Shown here piece after piece: positions 1-5,030 of a stretch of DNA of 5,030 bases. This DNA comes from Campylobacteraceae bacterium (GTDB lineage Bacteria; Campylobacterota; Campylobacteria; Campylobacterales; UBA6016), in the NCBI GenBank assembly GCA_022758985.1, contig JAEMQC010000011.1:1-5030 (forward strand). Reading direction: 5' to 3'. The notes below the pieces were generated by a model that made no database searches, was not told the origin of the DNA, and saw nothing but the letters and a program-made list of their open reading frames with translations. A program made the position numbers and the translations under genes. Within the stretch, counting starts at the first letter, position 1. Each line of letters starts with the position of its first letter.

Positions 1-21
1 CGTATCCTTTTTCTTAGCTCT

Positions 22-58
22 GTCTCTAAATTACTGCCATGATTTGTATCGAGGCTAC
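22..58 (-). repeat. CRISPR repeat, divergent copy
   Basis: This 37-nt unit differs from the copy at 96-132 at repeat positions 6, 11, 18, 19 and 24. The change at position 6 turns CTCGA into CTCTA and weakens the terminal stem. The last 13 bases (GTATCGAGGCTAC) are identical in the two copies, as are the first five (GTCTC). Confidence 0.8.
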
Positions 59-95
59 TTCATACACTTATAAAAATTTCATTTCCTTTCTAGAT
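59..95 (-). other. CRISPR spacer (37 nt)
   Basis: This is the sequence between the two repeats, exactly as long as the repeats and strongly AT-rich. On the plus strand one of three frames is open throughout; on the minus strand all three frames contain stops. If the array is transcribed leftward, the crRNA would be antisense to a potentially coding strand, which is what RNA targeting by a Cmr complex needs. One spacer cannot prove this. The source is unknown. Confidence 0.75.
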
Positions 96-132
96 GTCTC
101 GAAATAACTGCCCCGATTGGTATCGAGGCTAC
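96..132 (-). repeat. CRISPR repeat, cas-proximal copy
   Basis: This 37-nt unit begins GTCTCGAAATAACTG and ends GGTATCGAGGCTAC on the plus strand. Its ends can pair: GTCTCGA at the start against TCGAGGC near the end, with G-U wobble and one internal mismatch. Because this stem is intact here and broken in the other copy, this is probably closer to the consensus repeat. Confidence 0.85.
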
Positions 133-347
133 AGCCGTTAACATTGGGTTGTTAAAGATGTGAAGGAGTAAATATTTTAGCACTTAAATACTGTAGATAC
201 GAGGCGCATATGGATTTTGCAGCAAACCCTCCTGTTTTTAAAAAGCAAAATCCCGAGTTTTTGCATGATGCATTCTTTTTTTGCTATCAAAATATTATGA
301 TGGAGTATCGGAGTTATATGGCTTGGCGATAAAATATTAAATATACC

Positions 348-363
348 GACAAGTTCGCAAATC
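348..363 (-). repeat. GGTTTGCGAACTTTTT-like element, copy 1 (divergent)
   Basis: This copy matches the 16-nt element at 13 of 16 positions; the core TTTGCGAACTT (351-361 on the plus strand) is intact. Bases 350-357 (CAAGTTCG) are also a perfect inverted repeat of 381-388, and 351-361 pairs with 392-402 at 10 of 11 positions. Confidence 0.55.
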
Positions 364-389
364 ATTTATCGTTTTTTGACCGAACTTGA

Positions 390-405
390 GGTTTGCCAAC
401 TTTTT
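390..405 (+). repeat. GGTTTGCGAACTTTTT-like element, copy 2 (inverted)
   Basis: The plus strand reads GGTTTGCCAACTTTTT, 15 of 16 identical to the element but in the opposite orientation to the other copies. It sits 26 bases from copy 1, with which it can form a stem. Confidence 0.6.
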
Positions 406-461
406 AGTTTTTTCTCTTTTCTGTGTGCCGATAAAATAAGCGTTTACAAGGGATAGAAATC

Positions 462-477
462 AAAAAGTTCGCAAACC
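462..477 (-). repeat. GGTTTGCGAACTTTTT element, copy 3 (exact)
   Basis: The minus strand reads GGTTTGCGAACTTTTT, identical to the copy at 606-621. Here the element also takes part in a perfect 6-bp stem, CGCAAA (470-475) with TTTGCG (482-487), with a 6-nt loop. On the minus strand this stem is followed by AACTTTTT, a weak terminator-like layout. Confidence 0.7.
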
Positions 478-603
478 TTTTTTTGCGGTAATCTAGAAAA
501 TGGGTTTTGAGAAGTTCTTATAAAATTCGGTGCAACTACTATATATTTTATCTTAACCGTTTGCTCTTATACATACTGTATTCTTTGCTTCTAAGCGGAG
601 CAT

Positions 604-637
604 AAAAAAAGTTCGCAAACCCTTTATGTTATAAAGG
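604..637 (-). terminator. Candidate terminator at the cas2 3' end
   Basis: A perfect 7-bp hairpin, CCTTTAT (621-627) and ATAAAGG (631-637) with a 3-nt loop, spans the cas2 stop codon. On the minus strand it is followed by GTTTGCGAAC and then seven T. The 10 bases between stem and T run, and the AU-rich stem, make this a weak intrinsic terminator. It could instead be an mRNA-protecting hairpin, and transcription might read on into the array. Confidence 0.35.
606..621 (-). repeat. GGTTTGCGAACTTTTT element, copy 4 (exact), next to the cas2 stop
   Basis: This copy is identical over 16 nt to the one at 462-477. It begins two bases beyond the cas2 stop codon (624-626), and its T run extends to seven T on the minus strand (604-610). 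Confidence 0.7.
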
Positions 638-908
638 TATCTTTTGGGGTAAACAAAAAATGCTCTTTTGTCCCCATGGTCTCAGACTTCGCAAGGCAAT
701 TTTGGCATATAGCGTACCATCTGACGCTATCTATTGAGATATCTATATAGTTGAAGAGTTTTGCTTTTAATTTTTTTATATCAGTCATCGAGAGGTCTAT
801 CTCAAATACCGAGTCGTTGACGCGAACGCCGTGTGAAAATAGTATATCATGAATTTTTGTCCGTCTTTTGGTATCCGGTATGTCATAAGCTATTACAAAT
901 TTTGGCAT
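624..908 (-). CDS. cas2: CRISPR-associated endoribonuclease-like protein Cas2
   Basis: This small protein (94 aa) is the structural partner of Cas1. In known systems a Cas2 dimer bridges two Cas1 dimers to form the complex that inserts new spacers at the leader end of the array. It opens with the family signature KFVIAYDIPDTKRRTK, in which D9 is the conserved acidic residue after the first beta strand. Next come a GVRVNDSVFEIDL segment typical of the second strand and a C-terminal SVRWYAICQNC strand. Length is normal for the family. I chose the ATG at 908, which shares its A with the RT-cas1 stop (TGATG). A TTG one codon upstream would add only one Met and is less likely. No good ribosome binding site precedes it, so translation probably depends on coupling to RT-cas1. 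It is the last gene of the operon. Confidence 0.93.
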   Translation of the reverse strand: MPKFVIAYDIPDTKRRTKIHDILFSHGVRVNDSVFEIDLSMTDIKKLKAKLFNYIDISIDSVRWYAICQNCLAKSETMGTKEHFLFTPKDTFIT

Positions 909-3178
909 CAAAACTTCGCCACAAAAGAGTTGTATTTGGCCTCGCCTTTTATGTGGCGAGCTAAAAGATAAGCCTGCATTGAGATGATATTTTGCATTTG
1001 ACGGTTCTCCTTTTGGTATTTTGTATATCCACCTAGACGCTCCATTACCGCTTCAAAAACAAGTCTTTTGGCCTGCTGGGTAAGCATACCGTCTTTGTCA
1101 ACTTTGATAGGCTCATTGCGGTTTGCCATGCTGATAATCGGCCTATCAACTACAAAAGTTCGGAATTCCTCTATGCAATCATACACAAGCGTGGGCTTTG
1201 AGTCTTGCATGGAGTGCAAAAATGATACATGAAGCGATAGCCCTGCCTGTATAAGAGCTTTTTGTACTCTGCCGTAAAGTATCGCATATCCATAATTTAG
1301 AGCCGAGTTTATGGGGTCTTTGGCTCCCCTGCCGATTCTGCCTGTAAACCCATATGTATCAGGAATAAGTATGGATATGGCCTCCCAATAAGTGGCGGCG
1401 ATTTCGCCCTCCAGCCCCATTAGCATCATCTGCCCATTTATCGTAAGAGGTTTTAGCTTTTTTAGTGAAGCCTCTATCCTTTTTGTATGTAGCGACAGCT
1501 TATTGTGATGCTTGTCTAGATACTTTAGATAGTTGTGCTGATTTTTGGCTTTACCTTCTACAAATTCTTTTGCCAGGTGTAGATGCTTGTTTTCTTGGAT
1601 GAGAGATAGCTGAGATAGTGCATTTTGAGTAAGGGAGCCGTTTTGTGAGATAAGGGAGGCATACGGTCCATCAAAATTGTCTACAAAGTCAATCGGAATA
1701 GCTTTTTTGGCACAATATTCTATAACTGCCGAGGACAGCGAGACGCCCTTGGCGCCTATAATAATATGCTCTATTTGGGAGAGCGGAACCCTATGTGTCA
1801 CCGCTCCTTTGGATTTTACAACATATCCTCTCGTAGATAACCCTAGAAAACAACCCGGTTTTTCTATCATAAGTGTGTTTGCTACGGCAAATTTTTTTGC
1901 ATATTCGTGCTTCCTCTTTTCTAGCTTCCCCTGAATGTCTTTTGTTACGTTTGTTTTGTTTGACTTTTCAAATGCTGAGTCGATGGCGTAAGATATAAAT
2001 GAAGAATGGGATTTTTTGCCTAGATGCATAAAAGTGGGTATTGAAGCGAGTAGCTCTTTCAACTCTTTTTTGGTTGGCCTTTGCCGTTGCAATAAAAGTT
2101 TTTCTATTTTTGTTATGAACGCTTCTGAAAGCTCCGATTGAAGTCTCGCAATTTGCGGCGCATCGGGTGGCAAAAATCTATCAAAATGGAGCTTGAGCCC
2201 GCTTATATAGGCTTTTAGCTTGACAGACCACTCCGCTATGGGCTGTTTGTCAATAGAAAACTCATAGAGTTTTTGTTTGATTTGCTCAAATTTTGGTGTA
2301 TCTAGTTCGTATCTGTCGGGGTATATTACAAAACCAAGAAAAGGGATGCCCTCATTGGCTTGTAATGTTTGGGTTTTTGTCTTTTCAACAGACAATCCTG
2401 AATCCGTGATAATACGACTGAATATACTTGCGTGCTTGTCTAAGGTCTGCTTTGATGAAGCAAAAATAGCTATATCATCGGCATATCTGATATGTTTTAT
2501 ATTTTGAGCTTCTAGCTTTTTATCTATCGTGTCTAAAAAGATATTTGAAAGTAATGGGCTGATAATATCACCCTGATGCACGCCTGAGCTATGGTCCGTA
2601 TAGTTGCTTTTTGCAAAAGCTCCGTTTTTTACAAAAAGTGCAATGAGTCTAACGATACGCAAATCTGACAATCTTTCGGAGAGTTTCTTTAATAGCTTGC
2701 CATGGTTAATGCGCTCAAAACACTCGTCTATGTCTGTGCGATATACCCATAAAAATCCGCTTGAAATATACTCATGTGCTTTTTTGATAGCATCTGCCGA
2801 GCTTTTTCCGCCCTGATAGGCAAAACTTGCTAGACTAAATGATTTTTGGAAGTGTGGAGACAGGGCCGTTGTAATTGCTTTTTGGACTATTTTATCTCTG
2901 ACCGATGAAAGCGCTATGGGGCGCTTGCCGCCACTTGATTTTGTGATATCAAAACGAGAGAGCGGCTCTGGGATATACTTGCCGATGAGTATATCGCGAG
3001 ATAGCTCGACAAATCTCTCCAGTCCCGCATTTTGCCACTCGGCAAGGCTTTGCCCATCAAGGCCGGCGCTTTTGCTGTCTAATGATTTTGCCGCTTTTTG
3101 GAGTGAGTCAGCCGAGATTATGCTCTCTAGCTGAGTAGTAAATTTTAGCTCACTCTGTGAATTTCCCATATCCGACAT
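908..3178 (-). CDS. cas1: Reverse transcriptase-Cas1 fusion protein
   Basis: This 756-aa protein joins a group II intron-like reverse transcriptase to the spacer integrase Cas1. RT signatures in order: GKRPIALSSVRDKIVQKA (84-101), SFAYQGGKSSADAI (118-131), motif A TDIDECFERI with D149, motif B SSGVHQGDIISPLLSNIFL (197-215), the active site YADD (232-235), GLSVEKTKT (261-269) and FLGFVIY (280-286). A thumb-like helical region fills about 295-410. Cas1 starts near 430 and carries LEGEIAATYW with catalytic E590, the RIGRGAKDPINSALNYGYAIL stretch (614-634), SFLH with H655, and YDCIEEFR with D667/E670. All expected catalytic residues are present, so both halves look active. The N-terminus is short and has no Cas6 domain, unlike Cas6-RT-Cas1 proteins. 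Known relatives acquire spacers from RNA as well as DNA; that this one does is inference. The ATG at 3178 has an AGGAG 9 nt upstream. The gene overlaps cmr6 by 29 nt and cas2 by 1 nt. Confidence 0.96.
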   Translation of the reverse strand: MSDMGNSQSELKFTTQLESIISADSLQKAAKSLDSKSAGLDGQSLAEWQNAGLERFVELSRDILIGKYIPEPLSRFDITKSSGGKRPIALSSVRDKIVQKAITTALSPHFQKSFSLASFAYQGGKSSADAIKKAHEYISSGFLWVYRTDIDECFERINHGKLLKKLSERLSDLRIVRLIALFVKNGAFAKSNYTDHSSGVHQGDIISPLLSNIFLDTIDKKLEAQNIKHIRYADDIAIFASSKQTLDKHASIFSRIITDSGLSVEKTKTQTLQANEGIPFLGFVIYPDRYELDTPKFEQIKQKLYEFSIDKQPIAEWSVKLKAYISGLKLHFDRFLPPDAPQIARLQSELSEAFITKIEKLLLQRQRPTKKELKELLASIPTFMHLGKKSHSSFISYAIDSAFEKSNKTNVTKDIQGKLEKRKHEYAKKFAVANTLMIEKPGCFLGLSTRGYVVKSKGAVTHRVPLSQIEHIIIGAKGVSLSSAVIEYCAKKAIPIDFVDNFDGPYASLISQNGSLTQNALSQLSLIQENKHLHLAKEFVEGKAKNQHNYLKYLDKHHNKLSLHTKRIEASLKKLKPLTINGQMMLMGLEGEIAATYWEAISILIPDTYGFTGRIGRGAKDPINSALNYGYAILYGRVQKALIQAGLSLHVSFLHSMQDSKPTLVYDCIEEFRTFVVDRPIISMANRNEPIKVDKDGMLTQQAKRLVFEAVMERLGGYTKYQKENRQMQNIISMQAYLLARHIKGEAKYNSFVAKF

Positions 3179-4124
3179 TTGTCTTGGCTCCTAGTCCGAG
3201 GTCTAAGATGATTTTGTGAAACAGTTTGATATGTTCGTCTCGCGCCTTGAACTGGAAGCAAAACGACACATCTGGGAGGATTTTTAGGAATTTGACCGGC
3301 ACTGGATTTTTGAGTCCGTCATCGCCATGAGGGGTAATATAATCTGAGCCAAATATCTTGCCGTCGGCATTTGCCGTGGAAACAATAAATGCATCGTAAA
3401 ACACAGTAGTGGCATTGTTGTCAAAGAGCTCTTTTTTTAGCAACTCTATATCGTTTTTTTCTATGCCATACTCCATTAAAAGCTCTATTTTTGCCTCTCT
3501 GTGGGCATCGCTGTCTTCTGGGAAGACGGATCTGATGACGCCCTTGATAGAGCTGCCTGGGATGAGCGGAAGCCCTGATGTATGGTCAAAGAAAAAGCCA
3601 AGTTGGAAGTCGTCTTTGTTTGACTTTAGTTTTGGGTGATTGTAGCCACTACCTACGAGAAGTCCCGGATAGGTTGTTTTGAGCGTGAATGAATGCGCAT
3701 CTTGTATCTCAAAGAGCTTTGTAAAAGAGGGTGAAAATCTAAAATTTTCTATATCATTGCCATATGCCGTATCTTTGTAGTAGTGAAACGATGGATTTGC
3801 CACTATAATTTTGGTGTTTGTGGTTTGGGTGTGAACTTGTGTTGGCTGCGACTGATGAACCGCCCTCTCGCTTGGAGCCGATGATTGCGATGTATTTTGA
3901 TCTTGGCGTAATTTGTAATAAATATTTTTGGCTTTGCAGTAGCTTTCAAATCCATCTTTGTCAGAGAGCTCGTTAAACTCTACTATCGAGGAGTTAAACT
4001 CTGGACTTTTGCTGTCTTGGCGTGGGTCACCTACAAACTTCACTTTGCCGTATTTTTTGAATTCACCAAAAAGTTCGTTTTTTGTGATTGTTTTGGCCAG
4101 TTTGTTTAAATAGTAAAATGCCAT
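3150..4124 (-). CDS. cmr6: Type III-B effector subunit Cmr6 with an RRM-like N-terminal domain
   Basis: This 324-aa RAMP-family protein sits in the backbone of the Cmr effector, toward the end that covers the 3' part of the crRNA. Cmr6 signatures fill residues 110-324: GLLVGSGYNHP (154-164), GLPLIPGSSIKGVIRS (184-199), VFYDAFI (241-247), DYITPH (261-266), NPVPVKFLKIL (273-283) and GLGAKTNVGYGKF (310-322). Residues 1-73 are extra and read like an RNA recognition motif: FYYLNKL resembles RNP2, then ITKNELFGEFKKYGKVKFV, then SSIVEF resembling the end of RNP1. The canonical RNP1 aromatic and basic residues are mostly lacking. A Q/S/T-rich, probably disordered linker (about 74-104) joins the two parts. 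The start ATG has AAGGA 6 nt upstream and lies 2 nt after cmr5. The Cmr6 assignment is firm; the RRM reading is an inference from pattern. Confidence 0.93.
   Translation of the reverse strand: MAFYYLNKLAKTITKNELFGEFKKYGKVKFVGDPRQDSKSPEFNSSIVEFNELSDKDGFESYCKAKNIYYKLRQDQNTSQSSAPSERAVHQSQPTQVHTQTTNTKIIVANPSFHYYKDTAYGNDIENFRFSPSFTKLFEIQDAHSFTLKTTYPGLLVGSGYNHPKLKSNKDDFQLGFFFDHTSGLPLIPGSSIKGVIRSVFPEDSDAHREAKIELLMEYGIEKNDIELLKKELFDNNATTVFYDAFIVSTANADGKIFGSDYITPHGDDGLKNPVPVKFLKILPDVSFCFQFKARDEHIKLFHKIILDLGLGAKTNVGYGKFTE
3188..3192 (-). promoter_or_regulatory. Ribosome binding site of RT-cas1
   Basis: AGGAG on the minus strand, 9 nt before the ATG at 3178. It lies inside the last codons of cmr6 and supports this start over the internal ATG at 3169. 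Confidence 0.7.
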
Positions 4125-4126
4125 CT

Positions 4127-4486
4127 TTAGTCCTTAAGTGCAAAGGTGCGAATAGCAAGCTTGCAAGCAATGTTTGCCTCTAAGACTTTGTGCTTTATGG
4201 CGTAGTCTTTATGGTTGTCATTTTGCGTCAAAAAGTCTGCAAGTGAATTTCCATTTGTCGATAGTTCGTCTTTTATCAGGGCAAACATGAGGTCTATGAC
4301 TTTTTTCTTGTTCTCATCACCCTCAAAAAACATCACCGTCTGAAGCAGACCACTAGTGACAACCGTAGGCCCAAAAGACGCTAGATAGCCGGCATATACC
4401 CTATCTACCGAGCCGTTTTTGGCTAGTTTTTGCGTGATTGCATTTATCGCTTTTGGTATAAGTGTGTCTATTTTTTTCTTGTTCAT
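4127..4486 (-). CDS. cmr5: Type III-B effector small subunit Cmr5
   Basis: This is a 119-aa, mostly helical protein. In known Cmr complexes several Cmr5 copies form the minor filament beside Cmr4 and help hold the target RNA. The clearest family signature is GYLASFGPTVVTSGLLQTVMFF (33-54), matching the conserved pattern of a helix followed by a GL-Q-hydrophobic segment. A charged helical C-terminal half ends in ANIACKLAIRTFALKD. Length is typical. I chose the ATG at 4486 because GGAG lies 6 nt upstream and the cmr4 stop is one base away. A TTG start at 4498 would be four codons longer but would place that same GGAG inside the coding sequence. Position between cmr4 and cmr6 supports the call, since Cmr5 itself is weakly conserved. 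Confidence 0.9.
   Translation of the reverse strand: MNKKKIDTLIPKAINAITQKLAKNGSVDRVYAGYLASFGPTVVTSGLLQTVMFFEGDENKKKVIDLMFALIKDELSTNGNSLADFLTQNDNHKDYAIKHKVLEANIACKLAIRTFALKD
4131..4135 (-). promoter_or_regulatory. Ribosome binding site of cmr6
   Basis: AAGGA on the minus strand, 6 nt before the ATG at 4124, embedded in the last codons of cmr5. It fixes the cmr6 start and therefore shows that the unusual N-terminal domain is translated as part of Cmr6. Confidence 0.7.
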
Positions 4487-4487
4487 C

Positions 4488-5030
4488 TTATTCTCCAAGC
4501 TTGCTAAATCTTGTTATGCCGTATCCGATAGAAGCGTTTGCGCCTATTTGTATCTGCTCTGCTAGCAGCTTTTCTTCAAAGAGCCTATATGCCATCTCAA
4601 ACTTCTTGCGATCTGTTTTGCCTTTGCTATCTGGGGTGCTGTCGTCTAGGTTGTCGTAATAGCAAAATACCGTGTAAAATATAGACTCACGAGGGACTAC
4701 TTCTTCGTACCATAGATTTTCACTTTTGCCGTTGTTTAGCTTGTTTCTGGCTATGACAGGTAATGCCTGGAGCGCTTCATTGAAGTCTTCATCGCTCAAT
4801 ATTGCAAGGTTTTGGATGCCAAAAAGCGCTTTTATCTTTGATATATCAGCGTCTAACGCTTCACACTCCACATCTTCTACCGTTGCTTTTTGCGTACCTA
4901 TGACTACGCTTTTGCTTGTTTGGATATTGTCAATCTCTATCTTGATACCAAAGCCGCCGAGAAGCTCAACCGTGGCCTTGAGATTTGAGAGTGAAGTGGC
5001 GTGATAAAACGGCTCGATATTTGAACGAAG
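4488..5030 (-). CDS. cmr4: Type III-B effector backbone subunit Cmr4 (C-terminal part)
   Basis: The frame stays open to the right edge, giving the last 180 residues of a protein normally near 300 aa. The GTG at 4871 is therefore an internal valine codon, not a start. Cmr4 is the repeated backbone subunit of the Cmr complex that grips the crRNA and cuts target RNA at 6-nt intervals. The family signature LPVIARNKL (about 4733-4759) is followed closely by LWYEEVVPRES (about 4683-4715), and the protein ends with QIGANASIGYGITRF, the glycine-rich RAMP loop that normally reads GG-ETxGxG. Here it is GANASIGYG, so the usual second Gly and the Glu of that loop are replaced. The catalytic Asp of Cmr4 lies in the N-terminal half, outside the window, so activity cannot be judged. 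The stop is 1 nt from the cmr5 start. Confidence 0.9.
   Translation of the reverse strand, partial: LRSNIEPFYHATSLSNLKATVELLGGFGIKIEIDNIQTSKSVVIGTQKATVEDVECEALDADISKIKALFGIQNLAILSDEDFNEALQALPVIARNKLNNGKSENLWYEEVVPRESIFYTVFCYYDNLDDSTPDSKGKTDRKKFEMAYRLFEEKLLAEQIQIGANASIGYGITRFSKLGE
4493..4496 (-). promoter_or_regulatory. Ribosome binding site deciding the cmr5 start
   Basis: GGAG on the minus strand, 6 nt before the ATG at 4486. It straddles the end of cmr4 and rules against the TTG at 4498, which overlaps it. Confidence 0.7.

Larger units (their letters stand above)
1..132 (-). CRISPR. End of a CRISPR array (two repeats, one full spacer)
   Basis: Two 37-nt repeats (22-58 and 96-132) flank one 37-nt spacer (59-95). 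Bases 1-21 look like part of another spacer, so the array probably continues past the left edge. The repeats match at 32 of 37 positions, and the right-hand one has near-palindromic ends (CTCGA near one end, TCGAG near the other), as expected of CRISPR repeats. Read on the minus strand the repeat ends in TTTCGAGAC, closer to the usual type III 3' end (GAAAC-like) than the plus-strand end. I therefore infer leftward transcription, the same direction as the cas genes, with 96-132 as the leader-proximal repeat. Two units alone would be thin evidence; adjacency to cas2 makes the call firm. Orientation is uncertain. Confidence 0.85.
133..623. other. Long gene-free interval between cas2 and the array; probable leader
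   Basis: About 490 bases lie between the cas2 stop and the nearest repeat with no convincing gene. The interval is AT-rich with many A and T runs. If the array is transcribed leftward, the part next to 132 is the leader, which would carry the array promoter and the signals for new spacer integration. I could not fix a promoter: AT-rich -10-like candidates on the minus strand around 290-345 are too weak to call. The interval contains three direct copies and one inverted copy of a GGTTTGCGAACTTTTT-like element, listed separately, plus a shorter GCAAACCCT match at 222-230. Confidence 0.6.

Noticed and set aside
133..350. A defined sigma70 promoter for the array
   Set aside because: Several AT-rich -10-like sequences exist on the minus strand, but none has a convincing -35 partner, so I did not call one.
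177..365. Minus-strand open frame of 62 codons in the gene-free interval
   Set aside because: It has no ribosome binding site before its ATG, overlaps the repeated leader-side element, and its product shows no recognisable domain. It is more likely chance.
1677..1934. Plus-strand open frame inside RT-cas1
   Set aside because: It is the complement of the well-supported Cas1 coding sequence. The same applies to plus-strand frames at 2277-2507, 2604-2816 and 2916-3134.
908..3178. A group II intron or retron as the source of the RT
   Set aside because: The RT is fused in frame to Cas1 within a cas operon. No intron RNA structure or endonuclease/maturase C-terminus is present, and no msr/msd-like RNA was seen beside it.
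3409..3639. Plus-strand open frame inside cmr6
   Set aside because: It is antisense to conserved Cmr6 motifs and has no independent support. The plus-strand frames at 4462-4659 and 4726-5004 over cmr5/cmr4 are rejected for the same reason.
4488..4871. A complete 127-aa gene starting at GTG 4871
   Set aside because: The frame continues without a stop to the window edge and the product is the C-terminal half of Cmr4, so the GTG is internal.

Overview
The window holds the 3' part of a type III-B (Cmr) CRISPR-Cas operon, all on the minus strand, followed by the near end of a CRISPR array. Read in transcription order (right to left), it contains the C-terminal part of cmr4 (open at the right edge), cmr5, cmr6, a reverse transcriptase-Cas1 fusion gene, and cas2. 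Then come about 490 bases without a convincing gene, and two CRISPR repeats with one complete spacer at the left edge. No rRNA, tRNA, transposase or integrase is visible.

The organism cannot be named from this sequence alone. AT-rich DNA, frequent ATA and AAA codons, tightly packed genes and AAGGA/GGAG ribosome binding sites would suit a Campylobacterota-like bacterium, but this is only a weak inference.

The genes are packed as one translationally coupled unit. cmr4 and cmr5 are 1 nt apart, and cmr5 and cmr6 are 2 nt apart. cmr6 and RT-cas1 overlap by 29 nt, and RT-cas1 and cas2 share one base (TGATG). Three downstream ribosome binding sites lie inside or across the end of the preceding gene. 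Two likely starts differ from the longest open frames: cmr5 should start at the ATG at 4486, not the TTG at 4498, and cas2 at the ATG at 908, not the TTG at 911.

How they work together: Cmr4, Cmr5 and Cmr6 are backbone subunits of the crRNA-guided Cmr effector, which cleaves target RNA. RT-Cas1 with Cas2 is the spacer-integration module, and its intact RT (YADD) implies spacers can be captured from RNA. cmr1, cmr2 (cas10) and cmr3 would be expected to the right, outside the window. No Cas6 domain is seen here, so crRNA processing must be encoded elsewhere.

The most unusual points are: (1) the RT-Cas1 fusion itself; (2) an N-terminal domain on Cmr6 that reads like an RNA recognition motif (RRM), joined by a Q/S/T-rich linker; and (3) a family of 16-nt elements (GGTTTGCGAACTTTTT, two identical copies and two divergent ones) scattered between cas2 and the array and associated with possible hairpins.
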